Origin: Streptococcus oralis
Lineage (GTDB): Bacteria; Bacillota; Bacilli; Lactobacillales; Streptococcaceae
Assembly (NCBI RefSeq): GCF_016127915.1
Contig: NZ_CP066059.1
Span: 558,001-622,000 of the forward strand
DNA: 64,000 nucleotides
Direction: 5' to 3'
Each line of letters starts with the position of its first letter. The stretch's first letter is position 1. Both the position numbers and the translations under genes were made by a program. A model generated the notes under the pieces. It was not told the origin of the DNA, did not search any database, and was given only the letters and a program-made list of their open reading frames with translations. This document shows positions 24,192 to 33,617 of the stretch, one piece after another.

Positions 24192-24942
24192 ATTGTCTTA
24201 CTCCATATTGATCTGCTTGTGCAATGGCACGGTAAACGAAAGCTTTAGAACTTTCTACTGCTTGTAAAAGTTCATCACCTTTAACCAAGTGACTAGCGAT
24301 GCTTGAGGCAAAGGTACAACCTGCGCCAGCATTTTGGCCTTGGATAACGGGATTCTCTAGAACTGTAAAAGTTTGTCCATCATAAAAGACATCTACAGCC
24401 TTGTCCTGACTGAGGCGATTGCCTCCCTTGATAATAACTGCTGGCGCTCCTAAATCATGCAATTTCTGCGCTGCTGCTTTCATGTCTTCCAAGGTTTTAA
24501 TTTCCTGATCAGCCAATAATTCTGCTTCAGGAAGATTTGGCGTAACCACACTGACATGAGGGAAAAAGCGAATCAACTCTTGACAGAGTTGGCTGACCGC
24601 TACATCATGCGTTTCCTTGCAGACCAAGACGGGATCCAATACAACAGGCACTCCTGGACGTTGCTTGATAAAGTCCAAGGCCTTCTCAGCCACACTGACA
24701 GTAGGAAGAAGGCCAATCTTAATCCCTGCAAACTCGACATCACGTAAGCTATTCAACTCATGTTGGAAAATAGTATCATCCGTAGGGAAGACTCCAAAGC
24801 CCTTTTCGGTCAAGGCCGTCAAACAAGTGACAGCTACAAAGCCATGCAAGCCGTTCAAGGTATAGGTAGCCAAATCAGCTGACAAACCACCACCACTAAA
24901 AATATCATTCCCAGAAAGGGCTAAAATACGATTATTCTTCAT
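24169..24942 (-). CDS. pdxK: Pyridoxine/pyridoxal or hydroxymethylpyrimidine kinase
   Basis: Ribokinase-fold vitamin kinase of 257 residues. Substrate loop [20 protein letters not shown] (about residues 7-26), the [13 protein letters not shown] region, and the catalytic anion-hole motif [16 protein letters not shown] near the C-terminus; the Cys in GCTF marks the PdxK/ThiD bifunctional type. It phosphorylates pyridoxal/pyridoxine or HMP. It ends inside the ECF S-component gene and starts within the 3' end of truA (11-base overlap), giving a three-gene operon truA-kinase-ECF. I favour B6 salvage, but ThiD activity cannot be excluded. Confidence 0.85.
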   Translation of the reverse strand: MKNNRILALSGNDIFSGGGLSADLATYTLNGLHGFVAVTCLTALTEKGFGVFPTDDTIFQHELNSLRDVEFAGIKIGLLPTVSVAEKALDFIKQRPGVPVVLDPVLVCKETHDVAVSQLCQELIRFFPHVSVVTPNLPEAELLADQEIKTLEDMKAAAQKLHDLGAPAVIIKGGNRLSQDKAVDVFYDGQTFTVLENPVIQGQNAGAGCTFASSIASHLVKGDELLQAVESSKAFVYRAIAQADQYGVRQYEANQNN

Positions 24943-25681
24943 AACGAATCTCCTTTAAATACAAGCCATTCGGTGCAGCCGTTGGACCTGCTAGCTGTCT
25001 ATCTTTTTTTTCTAAGATCAAGTCAATCTGCTCAACTGGCATTCGATTATTTCCGATTTTTAGCAGTGTCCCCACCATATTGCGAATCTGCTTATACAAG
25101 AAACCATTCCCTGAAAAGGTAAAGGTCAAAAACTGCCCTGTCTCATCAACACTAAGACTGGCTTCTGTAATGGTTCGAACCTTGTCCTCTACACTGGTTC
25201 CAGATGCTGTAAACCCGGTAAAATCATGAGTTCCCTCTAGCTTTTTGATTGCCATCTGCATCCGCTCCACGTCGAGCGGATAGGGAAAGTGAGTAGCGTA
25301 GTGACGACGCATAGGATTTTTGGGACGTCCTCTATCCACGATAAACTCATAGGTCTTGCTGTGCTTGGCATAACGGCAATGAAAATCATCTGCCACAATC
25401 TCAATTGAAATCACATCAATATCTTCTGGAGACTGGGTATCCAGAGCAAAACGGAGTTTTTCCTCATCCATCTGATAGGGCAGGTCAAAATGAATAACCT
25501 GACCAAGAGCATGAACCCCACTATCCGTCCTACCAGCACCGTGAACAGTGATGGCTTGCCCCTTATTGAGTCTCGTTAAGGTTTTCTCAATTTCCTCTTG
25601 AACGCTCCTCGCATGAGGCTGGCGCTGAAAACCGGCAAAGCCATAACCATCATAGGAAATGATTGCTTTATATCTTGTCAT
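24932..25681 (-). CDS. truA: tRNA pseudouridine(38-40) synthase TruA
   Basis: Makes pseudouridine at positions 38-40 of the tRNA anticodon arm. 249 residues from [21 protein letters not shown] chose this ATG (25681) over an upstream frame extension because it matches the family start and length and has an AGAAG ribosome site. The catalytic Asp is in [15 protein letters not shown] (about residues 45-59), and the TruA motifs [14 protein letters not shown] and [16 protein letters not shown] are present. First gene of the operon with the vitamin kinase and the ECF component. Confidence 0.95.
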   Translation of the reverse strand: MTRYKAIISYDGYGFAGFQRQPHARSVQEEIEKTLTRLNKGQAITVHGAGRTDSGVHALGQVIHFDLPYQMDEEKLRFALDTQSPEDIDVISIEIVADDFHCRYAKHSKTYEFIVDRGRPKNPMRRHYATHFPYPLDVERMQMAIKKLEGTHDFTGFTASGTSVEDKVRTITEASLSVDETGQFLTFTFSGNGFLYKQIRNMVGTLLKIGNNRMPVEQIDLILEKKDRQLAGPTAAPNGLYLKEIRYEE

Positions 25682-25780
25682 AACTTCTATTTTATCAGGA
25701 AATAAAAGTGTAAACAAGTTTAAAAACCAATAATTGTCTGGGTACAAAATTCCCAGAAAGAAAAACTTAGGAAATTAATC

Positions 25781-26932
25781 CTAAGCTCTCTTTTGAAGTG
25801 CGTACATAACAAAGATAGAAGTGACAATCAACCAACATCCTAAAATGGTGAAGACCAACATACCGTTTTGAGTCACCAAGCCAATCGCCCCAAGAATGAA
25901 AGGTGTCGTAAAGGCTCCAAAACTGCATCCTAGCACTGCAAAAGATGTTGCCTGATTAAGGAGCTTAGCTGGTATTCTTTCAGAAAGAAGCTGAAAGACA
26001 GTGGTCAAGGCCACACTGTAAGAAAAACCTGCCACAACACTTCCAACTACCATCACACCCAATGACGGAGACAAGGCAATCACAATTTGCCCCAATCCAA
26101 AGGTGATACCTGACCAAAGGAGCAACCTTTCTTTAAACAGAGAGATAAAGAAAGAAAAACTCACACCTGCCAAGATACCAATCAACTGCATGATACTTAA
26201 AACCAAACTCGATAACTGGGCATCCCCTAGACCTCTTTCCACCATCAGACTAGGAATACGAATGGTGATAGCTGTATTGGTGCAGACAACAACTGCTGCT
26301 TCGACAGCCAATAGAAAAATCAAGCCTTTCATCTGTCCTGTCAAACGAGTCGTTTCGGTCTCTTTTTTCTTTGTTTCTTTCTTCTCTTTCCCATAAGGGA
26401 CAAAGAGCAGATAAAGGATCAATACTAAAAATCCCGCACTGTAGGCCAAGAAGGTCACTGTCCATCCCAAGGATAAGAGTTGACCGACCACTAGAGTCAA
26501 AATCGATGCCCCGACAACTTCTGCTGATCCGCGAAGACCCAACATCTGAATCCGTGTCTTTCCATGATAGCGTTCGCTGATGATAGAAATAGCCTTGGCA
26601 TTGATCATCCCAACACCCAAGCCAAATAAAATCCGCATCGCAAAGACAAAGTTGTACTCCTGATACCAGAAAGGAGCTGTTCCACCGATAGAGAGGATGA
26701 GAAGTCCTAGACTAATCTGAAGACGCTCAGGAAACAACCGCTCCAAGAACCCATTTAAAACCAGCATAATCATGATCCCAAATGAAGGAAGACTGACCAG
26801 AAGCTCGATTTGTTCTTTGGGGTAGCCTTGATAGTAGTCAAACATGGCTGGCAGAGCACTTGAGATGGAGAAGGAGGTAATCAAAACGAGGGAGAGGGCC
26901 AAAATACTAGCCCGTTCTAAATATTGTTTCAT
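25781..26932 (-). CDS. MFS transporter
   Basis: Major facilitator superfamily carrier of 383 residues with twelve predicted transmembrane helices and a charged central loop (KEKKETKKKETETTR, about residues 188-202). The N-terminal half has RILFGLGVGMINAKAISI, an MFS loop 4-5 region. Substrate unknown; the general look is that of drug or metabolite exporters. It is monocistronic, with about 100 bp to each neighbour. Confidence 0.88.
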   Translation of the reverse strand: MKQYLERASILALSLVLITSFSISSALPAMFDYYQGYPKEQIELLVSLPSFGIMIMLVLNGFLERLFPERLQISLGLLILSIGGTAPFWYQEYNFVFAMRILFGLGVGMINAKAISIISERYHGKTRIQMLGLRGSAEVVGASILTLVVGQLLSLGWTVTFLAYSAGFLVLILYLLFVPYGKEKKETKKKETETTRLTGQMKGLIFLLAVEAAVVVCTNTAITIRIPSLMVERGLGDAQLSSLVLSIMQLIGILAGVSFSFFISLFKERLLLWSGITFGLGQIVIALSPSLGVMVVGSVVAGFSYSVALTTVFQLLSERIPAKLLNQATSFAVLGCSFGAFTTPFILGAIGLVTQNGMLVFTILGCWLIVTSIFVMYALQKRA

Positions 26933-27044
26933 GAATTTTCTTTCTGTATATTTCTCACTGTTGATCCTTTTAAAAGGAAGATGGCAAGAAAAGAAGGAGC
27001 CCGATTGAACTAGAGACTCCGTCCTAACTTTCCTAATAGGAAGA

Positions 27045-27668
27045 CTATTTTCGCTTGATTTGCTTGATCAGATAGAAGATGAAGCCTGCAACCATATACG
27101 CCGCAAAAATGATCAAACACCATTTGATAACCACGTCCCAACCCTTGTTCACATTTAAAAAGAAATAAGGGAAGGGATTGTCCTTGGAATTCGGAATATT
27201 GAGTTTTAAGACCAAGCCATTAAACAAGGCAAAAATCATATAAACCAAGGGCAAGATAGTCCACAAGACTGGATCCCAGATCTTGTATTGACCCCGTTTA
27301 TCAAAGAAAAGGGTGTCGGCTAAAAACCAGAGTGGAACGATATAGTGGCAAAGGAAATTTTCCACACGGTAAAAGTCTGTCGCAATCGGAGCAAGCATAA
27401 AATGATAAATCACACAGGTAATCATAATACTCATGGTAACACCACCCTTGAGACGAAGCAAGGTCGGACTTTGCCAATTTTCACCTGAACGGCTCATCAC
27501 ACGGAGCAGATAGCCCGTGAAAATCGTTACCAAAAGATTGGACAACACTGTGTAGTAAAGGAGCATACCAAAACCACCGTGCTTGGTAATCTCCAAATAA
27601 ACTCCTGTAAATGCTGCTAAGAACAAGAGCACACGACTATAAAAAATAAATTTATAATTCAGTTTCAT
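27045..27668 (-). CDS. Pr6Pr-family membrane protein
   Basis: 207-residue integral membrane protein with six transmembrane helices. Polar residues typical of the Pr6Pr (FAR-17a/AIG1-like) group are present: TCVIYHFMLAPI and NFLCHYIVPLWFLADTLFFD. Function unknown in bacteria. The gene ends MKLNYKF.. at its start just 2 bases after the stop of the upstream zinc-ribbon gene, so the two are cotranscribed. Confidence 0.78.
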   Translation of the reverse strand: MKLNYKFIFYSRVLLFLAAFTGVYLEITKHGGFGMLLYYTVLSNLLVTIFTGYLLRVMSRSGENWQSPTLLRLKGGVTMSIMITCVIYHFMLAPIATDFYRVENFLCHYIVPLWFLADTLFFDKRGQYKIWDPVLWTILPLVYMIFALFNGLVLKLNIPNSKDNPFPYFFLNVNKGWDVVIKWCLIIFAAYMVAGFIFYLIKQIKRK

Positions 27669-27670
27669 GG

Positions 27671-28009
27671 CTAGATTTTCTTAACAAATTCTGACTTGAG
27701 TTTCATAGCTCCAAAACCATCAATCTTACAGTCGATGTTGTGGTCACCTTCTACGATACGGATATTTTTAACGCGAGTTCCTTGTTTCAAATCCTTTGGC
27801 GCACCTTTTACTTTCAAGTCCTTGATTAAGGTTACAGTATCGCCGTCAGCCAATTTATTTCCATTGGCATCAATAGCAACAACACCTTCTTCTACTTCTG
27901 CAACTTCTGCAGGATTCCACTCATAGGCACACTCTGGGCAGACCAAGAGACTTCCGTCTTCGTAGACATATTCTGAATTACATTTTGGGCAATTTGGTAA
28001 GTTGTTCAT
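27671..28009 (-). CDS. yjdM: Zinc-ribbon protein YjdM (PhnA family)
   Basis: 112 residues with an N-terminal zinc ribbon (CPKC..CPEC, about residues 8-31) and a C-terminal PhnA beta domain with [20 protein letters not shown] and [14 protein letters not shown]. The old name PhnA (alkylphosphonate uptake) reflects neighbourhood in E. coli; no phosphonate genes occur here and the true role is unknown. The Pr6Pr gene follows 2 bases later. AGGAGG stands before the ATG. Confidence 0.92.
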   Translation of the reverse strand: MNNLPNCPKCNSEYVYEDGSLLVCPECAYEWNPAEVAEVEEGVVAIDANGNKLADGDTVTLIKDLKVKGAPKDLKQGTRVKNIRIVEGDHNIDCKIDGFGAMKLKSEFVKKI

Positions 28010-28118
28010 AAGTCCTCCTTAAACTAACAATTATTCTTTAAAATTCATATGTTATTGAACAGCAACTATTATACCGTAAAATCCTACTTTTGACAATGTG
28101 TCCTAAGTCCAGCAGACA

Positions 28119-28156
28119 AAAAAATCATGCAACTGTTTACAGTTACATGACTTTTA
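28119..28156. terminator. Hairpin between dps and the yjdM operon
   Basis: TCATG(C)AACTG/CAGTT(A)CATGA stem with a TTTA loop, flanked by A and T runs, so it can terminate dps transcription on the minus strand. Confidence 0.75.
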
Positions 28157-28218
28157 AAAGATGATTGGTCATGGGCACTTATCAGGCACCTCATGATAAA
28201 AGGGGTAGCAACTATATC

Positions 28219-28737
28219 TTACAAACCAGGAGCTTGTCCAAGTTCTGCTGTAAGCATCCAAACTGTTTTCTCAAGTTCAGCCTTAGCCCCAACAAAGATA
28301 TCGTTTGTAACATCATCACCTTCTTCGTCAGTTACATCCAAAGCTTTTTGGAAAAGAGTGATGAGGTAGCGATAAATTGCTAGAACACGTTCCAAGCTTT
28401 CTTCAACGTTACGGAATTCTCCTTCTTCTTCTTCGATTTCACTGTGTTGAAGGAATTCTGTCAAAGTTGAGTAAGGTTTGCCACCAAGAGTGATCAAACG
28501 TTCACTGATTTCGTCAAGATAGCCATCAAGGCTGTCCATGTATTCATCCATTTTTGGATGCCATACGAGGAAACCACGACCACGCATATACCAGTGAACT
28601 TGGTGAAGGGCAATGTGAGCCACATACAAGTCTGCTACTGCTTGGTTCAATACTTCCTTTGTTTTTGCCAATGCTACTGGCGCTGTTTTAGATAATGTTG
28701 TTACGTCTTTTACTGCTTCTTTTTTCAATTCAACCAT
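28219..28737 (-). CDS. dps: DNA-binding / iron-storage protein Dps (Dpr)
   Basis: Ferritin-like dodecamer that oxidises and stores iron and protects DNA from peroxide, important in catalase-negative streptococci. 172 residues from [12 protein letters not shown]. The ferroxidase site is visible: HQVHWYMRG (about residues 47-55) and [19 protein letters not shown] use the ATG at 28737 because GAGGTGA lies 5 bases upstream; a GTG three codons earlier is part of that ribosome site. Monocistronic with a hairpin after the stop. Confidence 0.95.
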   Translation of the reverse strand: MVELKKEAVKDVTTLSKTAPVALAKTKEVLNQAVADLYVAHIALHQVHWYMRGRGFLVWHPKMDEYMDSLDGYLDEISERLITLGGKPYSTLTEFLQHSEIEEEEGEFRNVEESLERVLAIYRYLITLFQKALDVTDEEGDDVTNDIFVGAKAELEKTVWMLTAELGQAPGL

Positions 28738-28883
28738 ATTGATCACCTCATAATATTATTTTTGCAACCATATTTATTGATTACTATCTCAGTATACTAC
28801 TCCTAGTAGACAAAAGCAAGAAAATTAACCCATATTAAAAAAGTTGTAATTGACTGATAATTTAAGAAAAATATACAGTCTTT

Positions 28884-28912
28884 AAAAAAAAGACAGTCTT
28901 AGCAGACTGTCT
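28884..28912 (-). terminator. tpiA terminator
   Basis: AGACAGTCT/AGACTGTCT perfect 9-bp stem with a TAGC-type loop and a T run on the minus strand. Confidence 0.9.
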
Positions 28913-28925
28913 GGAATAACTGAGA

Positions 28926-29684
28926 TTATTTTACAAAATCAAGCAATGCCAAGAAGCTTTCAGCTTCAAGTGACGCACCACCAACAAGGGCACCGTCAAC
29001 GTCTGGGCAAGCCATGTATGAAGCAACGTTTTCAGGTTTAACAGAACCACCGTATTGAACACGAACTTTGTCCGCAACTTCTTGACCGAAGTCTGCAGCT
29101 ACAACGTCACGAACAACTTTACACATTTTTTGTGCATCGTCTTGTGAAGCTGATTTACCAGTACCGATAGCCCAGATTGGCTCATAAGCGATAACTGATG
29201 CAGCAACTTGTTCTGCAGTCAATCCAGCCAATGCAGCAGATACTTGAGCACCTACGAATTCAGCAGCTTTACCAGCTTCGTAAGTTTCAAGTGACTCACC
29301 ACAACAGATGATTGGAAGCATGCCGTTTGCAAAGATTGCTTTTGCTTTTTTGTTGATATCTTCGTCAGTTTCATGGAAGTAGTCACGACGTTCTGAGTGC
29401 CCGATAACAACGTAGTCAGTACCGATTTCTTTCAAAACTTGTGGGCTAGTTTCACCAGTGAACGCACCTGCATTTTCAAAGTAGCAGTTTTGAGCAGCAA
29501 CTTTAAGGTTTGAACCTTTAGCAGCAGCAAGAACAGCTGTCAAATCAACTGCAGGAGCTGCGATACCTGCTTCAACAAGGTCTGATGAAGGAAGTTTTGA
29601 TGCAACGGCTTCAACGAATGCTTTTGCTTCTTCTGGATTTTTGTTCATTTTCCAGTTACCAGCGATAAATGGTTTACGTGACAT
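28926..29684 (-). CDS. tpiA: Triosephosphate isomerase
   Basis: Glycolytic enzyme interconverting dihydroxyacetone phosphate and glyceraldehyde-3-phosphate. 252 residues from [15 protein letters not shown]; the reading frame extends further upstream but this start matches the family. Catalytic Lys in GNWKMN, His in [10 protein letters not shown], Glu in [14 protein letters not shown] and the phosphate loop [12 protein letters not shown] are intact. GAGGTATG precedes the ATG. Own terminator; strongly biased codon use fits high expression. Confidence 0.97.
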   Translation of the reverse strand: MSRKPFIAGNWKMNKNPEEAKAFVEAVASKLPSSDLVEAGIAAPAVDLTAVLAAAKGSNLKVAAQNCYFENAGAFTGETSPQVLKEIGTDYVVIGHSERRDYFHETDEDINKKAKAIFANGMLPIICCGESLETYEAGKAAEFVGAQVSAALAGLTAEQVAASVIAYEPIWAIGTGKSASQDDAQKMCKVVRDVVAADFGQEVADKVRVQYGGSVKPENVASYMACPDVDGALVGGASLEAESFLALLDFVK

Positions 29685-29780
29685 TTCACATACCTCTTTT
29701 TTCATTTTATTCACTATTATTCTATCATATTTATAAGGAGCTTGCAAACCTTACTCTAATTTTCAAGATTTTTCAAGCGA

Positions 29781-30458
29781 CTAATCTTGCCACAAATTCA
29801 TGGCATCAAGGAAATCAGCCGAAGCCTGAACTTGTTTGGGATTGTTGGCTTCTCGCTCTGCTCGTTTGGCCTCTACTTGGGCAACAGACTGGATGCCTTC
29901 ATGGCGCCAGTTTCGTAGGATTGCCTGAATATATTTCCAGTTTGGCTTGCCATTGAGAACGGCCTCTCGGAGAGCTTCCTTGATCAAATCCGCCTTAACT
30001 CCATCTTCTTTGACAGTCTTAGAAAGATCCTCGATTTCAAATGGTGTTAATAAGCGTCCCAATTCCTGCTGAAAAGTTTCAACCAGATCCTTCAACTGAT
30101 TCTGCGGGTTTGGGGCTGTTGTAGCTGGAGTTTGGCTATCTAGTAAGCTATCCAAGCGTTCAAAAGCCAAACTAGCATCAAAAATCAGCTCAATTTCCCC
30201 ATTTAGTTCAATGGTCCGATATTGTAGCAAACCATTTTCAGTCAAATTCGAAATGGATTGGTTGACATCTGCCACCTCTTTCCCAATGATTTCAGCAATC
30301 TGACTAGGTGAAACATCTCCTAAGGCTGTGGTATTTTGTAAATAGAAAAATTGCCAGACCAGAAAATCTTCGCTGGAAGGAAAGAGTTCCTTAAAATGCA
30401 AGAGCAGGGCACTTGGCAAAACCAAGTTCCCTGATTTAAAAGCGTCAAAATATGTCAT
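29781..30458 (-). CDS. DnaD-domain replication protein
   Basis: 225 residues with the two-part architecture of DnaD: an N-terminal winged-helix region (SPSQIAEIIGKEVADVNQSI) and a C-terminal DnaD/DnaB2 domain with WKYIQAILRNWRHEGI (about residues 171-186), the conserved YIxxILxxW motif. In Firmicutes DnaD helps load the replicative helicase at oriC and at restart sites. It follows metA by 8 bases on the same strand, so it is cotranscribed with an amino acid gene, an arrangement I remember from pneumococcus. Confidence 0.88.
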   Translation of the reverse strand: MTYFDAFKSGNLVLPSALLLHFKELFPSSEDFLVWQFFYLQNTTALGDVSPSQIAEIIGKEVADVNQSISNLTENGLLQYRTIELNGEIELIFDASLAFERLDSLLDSQTPATTAPNPQNQLKDLVETFQQELGRLLTPFEIEDLSKTVKEDGVKADLIKEALREAVLNGKPNWKYIQAILRNWRHEGIQSVAQVEAKRAEREANNPKQVQASADFLDAMNLWQD

Positions 30459-30466
30459 AATTCCTC

Positions 30467-31411
30467 TTATAGATATCCAAATGCAGCCGCATCATCCTCT
30501 ACCTTTCTCCAGTCAAAAGGGGTTTCTTGATAAACTGCATAGTTTACCCAATTGCTGAAAAAGAGGGCAGCTGATGAAGACCAACAGAGACAGGGAGTCT
30601 CATTTACATCATCATTTTTAAAGTAGTTCTCTGGGATATGAGGGTTGAGTCCCGCCTCATAATCACGAAAATACTCTCTTGCCAAAGTGTCACGATCGTA
30701 CTCCAAATGACCAAAACTATAAATCTCACGCAAATCTCGACTAGCTAGGATAGAAACCCCAACCTCAGGACCTTCTGACAGAATCTCCAGATTGGTCTTG
30801 TTTAAGATTTCTTCTTTTAAAATCTCAGTATGACGAGAATGAGGAGCTACATAGCGATCATCAAAACCTCTAAAAAGAAGGTGCCCCTCTTTTAAGGTGT
30901 CCTGTGGATAAATGCCTGATAGTTTCCGATCCATCTGGTGCTTTTCAACGCCATAGCGAACATAAAGACCTGCTTGTGCTCCCCAACAGATATGAAGGGT
31001 TGAAAAAACATGCGTCTTGGACCATTCGATGACCTGCTTGAATTCTTCCCAGTAATCTACCTCCTCAAAAGGCAAATGCTCCACTGGTGCTCCTGTGATA
31101 ATCATTCCATCAAAAAAGTCATCCTTGACCTCTGGAAAGGTCTTATAGAAGGTTTCCATATGTTCGGCACGAGTTGTCTTGGAACGATGTGTTTCCATAT
31201 ATAAGAAATCAATATCTAATTGCAAAGGGGTATTAGCCAAATGCCGTAAGAGTTGCGTTTCTGTTACCATCTTTTGAGGCATGAGATTTAAAATCAAAAT
31301 CTTCAAGGGGCGAATATCCTGATGAGCAGCCCTTTGGTCGTCCATAACAAAGATATTTTCTGTCCTTAAAATCTCCACAGCTGGTAATTTTTTATCAATT
31401 CGAATCGGCAT
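30467..31411 (-). CDS. metA: Homoserine O-acyltransferase MetA
   Basis: Activates homoserine (with acetyl- or succinyl-CoA) for methionine synthesis. 314 residues, the usual length. Nucleophile Cys in [17 protein letters not shown] (about residues 141-157), catalytic His in [11 protein letters not shown], and Glu in [14 protein letters not shown] are visible. The acyl donor depends on one residue beside the active site; for Firmicutes the acetyl form is usual, but I do not assign it. Cotranscribed with the DnaD-like gene. Confidence 0.94.
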   Translation of the reverse strand: MPIRIDKKLPAVEILRTENIFVMDDQRAAHQDIRPLKILILNLMPQKMVTETQLLRHLANTPLQLDIDFLYMETHRSKTTRAEHMETFYKTFPEVKDDFFDGMIITGAPVEHLPFEEVDYWEEFKQVIEWSKTHVFSTLHICWGAQAGLYVRYGVEKHQMDRKLSGIYPQDTLKEGHLLFRGFDDRYVAPHSRHTEILKEEILNKTNLEILSEGPEVGVSILASRDLREIYSFGHLEYDRDTLAREYFRDYEAGLNPHIPENYFKNDDVNETPCLCWSSSAALFFSNWVNYAVYQETPFDWRKVEDDAAAFGYL

Positions 31412-31572
31412 AATACCCTCCTAACAGTTCTCTATTTCGGGAATGATGTTGTCTGTTTGAAAGCAAAAACCTCCAAATACTTCTTCCCTTTATTATACTG
31501 TATGAAGATATAGTTTTCAATTATAGTTTTTCTCTAACTAGCTATAGTTAATTTATATAGCAGATGAAGAGA

Positions 31573-31595
31573 AAACAGCCCCAAGGACTGTTTTT
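31573..31595 (-). terminator. apt terminator
   Basis: AAAACAGTCC/GGGCTGTTTT stem (minus strand) with a three-base loop and T-rich end, a few bases after the apt stop codon. Confidence 0.75.
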
Positions 31596-31597
31596 CA

Positions 31598-32110
31598 TTA
31601 ATAATGCATAAGTACCTTGTAATCGTAATCTCCGATTTTTTCACGGCCTCTAAGCTCATCCAGCTCAATCAAGAAAGCACAACCGGCTACAACTCCACCA
31701 AGTCTTTCAATCATCTCAATCGTTGCTTTGACAGTTCCACCTGTTGCCAAGAGATCATCTACGATGAGAACACGTTGGCCTGGCTTAATCGCATCAGCAT
31801 GCATGGTCAAGGTATCAATACCGTACTCTTTCTCATAGTCAGCAGAAATGACTTCACGTGGCAATTTCCCAGGTTTACGAACAGGAGCAAAGCCAATTCC
31901 TAACTCAAAAGCAACTGGGCAGCCAACAATAAATCCTCGAGCCTCTGGCCCCACGATCATGTCGATCTTCTTGTCTGTTGCATACTGAACAATTTCACGA
32001 ACAGCATAGCTATAAGCATTTCCATCTGCCATCAAAGGGCTGATATCACGGAAGGTGATGCCTTCCTTAGGATAGTTTTCAATCGTTGCGATATAATCTT
32101 TTAAATTCAT
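31598..32110 (-). CDS. apt: Adenine phosphoribosyltransferase
   Basis: Salvages adenine to AMP with PRPP. 170 residues from [17 protein letters not shown] (start 32110; the longer frame upstream lacks a ribosome site and family similarity, while AGAAAGAAAAAG stands close to this ATG). The PRPP loop [20 protein letters not shown] (about residues 118-137), adenine-site ARGFIVG and the flexible loop [10 protein letters not shown] are typical. Own terminator. Confidence 0.96.
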   Translation of the reverse strand: MNLKDYIATIENYPKEGITFRDISPLMADGNAYSYAVREIVQYATDKKIDMIVGPEARGFIVGCPVAFELGIGFAPVRKPGKLPREVISADYEKEYGIDTLTMHADAIKPGQRVLIVDDLLATGGTVKATIEMIERLGGVVAGCAFLIELDELRGREKIGDYDYKVLMHY

Positions 32111-32241
32111 CTTTTTCTTTCTTTCAAAGTTTTTACTCTCTATTATACCACATTTTTTGTGAAAGAAGAAGAAAAGCACTATTCTATTACTCCATCAGGC
32201 TATTAATGGAGTTATTTCCCCTAGTGTGAACTTATCATCAA

Positions 32242-32270
32242 AAAAACGAGCACATTCGTACTCGTTTTTA
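32242..32270 (-). terminator. rplK-rplA operon terminator
   Basis: AAAAACGAG/CTCGTTTTT stem on the minus strand, T run, about 12 bases after the rplA stop codon. Confidence 0.9.
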
Positions 32271-32282
32271 AAAATCTGTTAA

Positions 32283-32972
32283 TTAAAGTGAGTTCACGTC
32301 AACCTTGATACCAACACCTTGAGTAGTCGTGATTGTCAAGTTTGTTACGTAAGTTCCTTTAGCTGTGGCTGGTTTTGCTTTTTGGATTGTTTCGTTGAAA
32401 GCTTTGAAGTTTTCAACCAATTTTTCAGCTTCAAATGATACTTTACCGATGATTGCTTGAACGTTACCTGCACGGTCAGCACGGTAAGTAATCTTACCAC
32501 CTTTAGACTCTTCAACTGCTTTAGCAACATCCATTGTTACAGTACCAGTCTTAGGGTTTGGCATCAAGTTACGTGGTCCAAGGACACGTCCAAGACGTCC
32601 AACAAGAGCCATCATGTCAGGTGTAGCGATAACTACGTCGAAGTCCAACCAACCGTCGTTGATTTTCGCAACAAGGTCATCTTCACCAACAAAGTCTGCA
32701 CCAGCAGCTTTTGCTTCTTCAGCTTTTGCACCACGTGCGAAAACAAGAACGCGCGAAGTTTTACCAGTACCGTTTGGCAATACCATTGCTCCACGGATTT
32801 GTTGGTCAGCTTTTTTAACATCGATGTTCAAGTTGTAAGCAACTTCTACAGTTGCGTCAAATTTTGCAAAGTTAGTTTCTTTTGCAAGTGCTACAGCTTC
32901 TTCTACACTGTATGCTTTTGTGCTGTCGATTTTTTCAAGAGCAGCACGAAGTTGTTTGCTTTTTTTAGCCAT
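32283..32972 (-). CDS. rplA: 50S ribosomal protein L1
   Basis: 229-residue L1-stalk protein and translational repressor of its own operon. Starts [20 protein letters not shown] and contains the L1 signature [20 protein letters not shown]. It follows rplK by 97 bp; that gap carries a GTGGGAG motif like the L1-binding part of 23S rRNA, fitting autogenous control. Strong codon bias. Confidence 0.98.
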
Positions 32973-33069
32973 TTTCTATTCTCCTTGTAAGTGGTTCAAT
33001 CGATTTTCATCTCCCACGTCACTTCTCGAAATGATGAAGTCTTGCGGGTTATATTGGGGGTGTTATTGA
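32973..33069 (-). promoter_or_regulatory. rplK-rplA intergenic leader with second L1 target-like motif
   Basis: The mRNA contains GTGGGAGATGAAAATC (the GTGGGAG at 33011-33017) next to a hairpin formed by CTTCATCATTTCGAGAAG. The GTGGGAG core is shared with the rplK leader and with the L1 stalk of 23S rRNA (GGUGGGAGGC in E. coli, from memory), suggesting L1 binds here to limit rplA translation. Confidence 0.5.
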
Positions 33070-33495
33070 TTAGTCAACAACAGTGAATCCCATAGAACGA
33101 GCAGTACCTTCGATCATACGCATTGCAGACTCAATGTTTGCTGCGTTCAAATCTGGCATCTTAGTTTCTGCAATTTCTTGTACTTGTGCACGAGTAACTG
33201 TAGCAACTTTAGTTTTGTTAGGTGTACCTGATCCTTTTTCAACACCTGCAGCTTTTTTCAAAAGAACAGCAGCTGGTGGTGTTTTTGTAACGAAAGTAAA
33301 TGATTTGTCTTCGTATACTGAGATAACAACTGGAATGATCATACCAGCTTGGTCAGCTGTACGAGCGTTGAACTCTTTTGTGAATCCCATGATGTTGATA
33401 CCAGCTTGACCAAGAGCAGGTCCAACTGGTGGAGCTGGTGTAGCTTTACCAGCAGGGATTTGCAATTTTACAAGTTTTTCGACTTTTTTAGCCAT
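33070..33495 (-). CDS. rplK: 50S ribosomal protein L11
   Basis: 141-residue GTPase-centre protein L11. Starts [20 protein letters not shown] with the conserved [17 protein letters not shown] segment and ends with the rRNA-binding domain ([17 protein letters not shown]). AGGAGG precedes the ATG. First gene of the rplK-rplA operon, with a leader containing an L1-site mimic. Confidence 0.98.
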   Translation of the reverse strand: MAKKVEKLVKLQIPAGKATPAPPVGPALGQAGINIMGFTKEFNARTADQAGMIIPVVISVYEDKSFTFVTKTPPAAVLLKKAAGVEKGSGTPNKTKVATVTRAQVQEIAETKMPDLNAANIESAMRMIEGTARSMGFTVVD

Positions 33496-33579
33496 TTTTA
33501 AATCCTCCTTTGTGGTTTTGGCGGTAATTAGAGATTTTTACCTCCCACAAGTATGCTTTACACATACCTTTCCATTATA
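33496..33579 (-). promoter_or_regulatory. rplK promoter and L1-binding leader
   Basis: TATAAT on the minus strand (33574-33579) places the start near 33567. The leader carries a GTATG/CATAC hairpin followed by TTGTGGGAGGTAAAAATC (GTGGGAG at 33542-33548), matching the L1-binding stretch of 23S rRNA as I remember it, and then AGGAGG. This fits the known L1 autoregulation of rplK-rplA in other bacteria. Confidence 0.6.
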
Positions 33580-33617
33580 CACTATTTATCTAAAAATGCA
33601 AGAGAAAAATTACTTTT

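Noticed and set aside
24169..25681. TPP riboswitch before the vitamin kinase operon
   Set aside because: The upstream region of truA is short and lacks the CUGAGA and ACCUGAU-type TPP elements.
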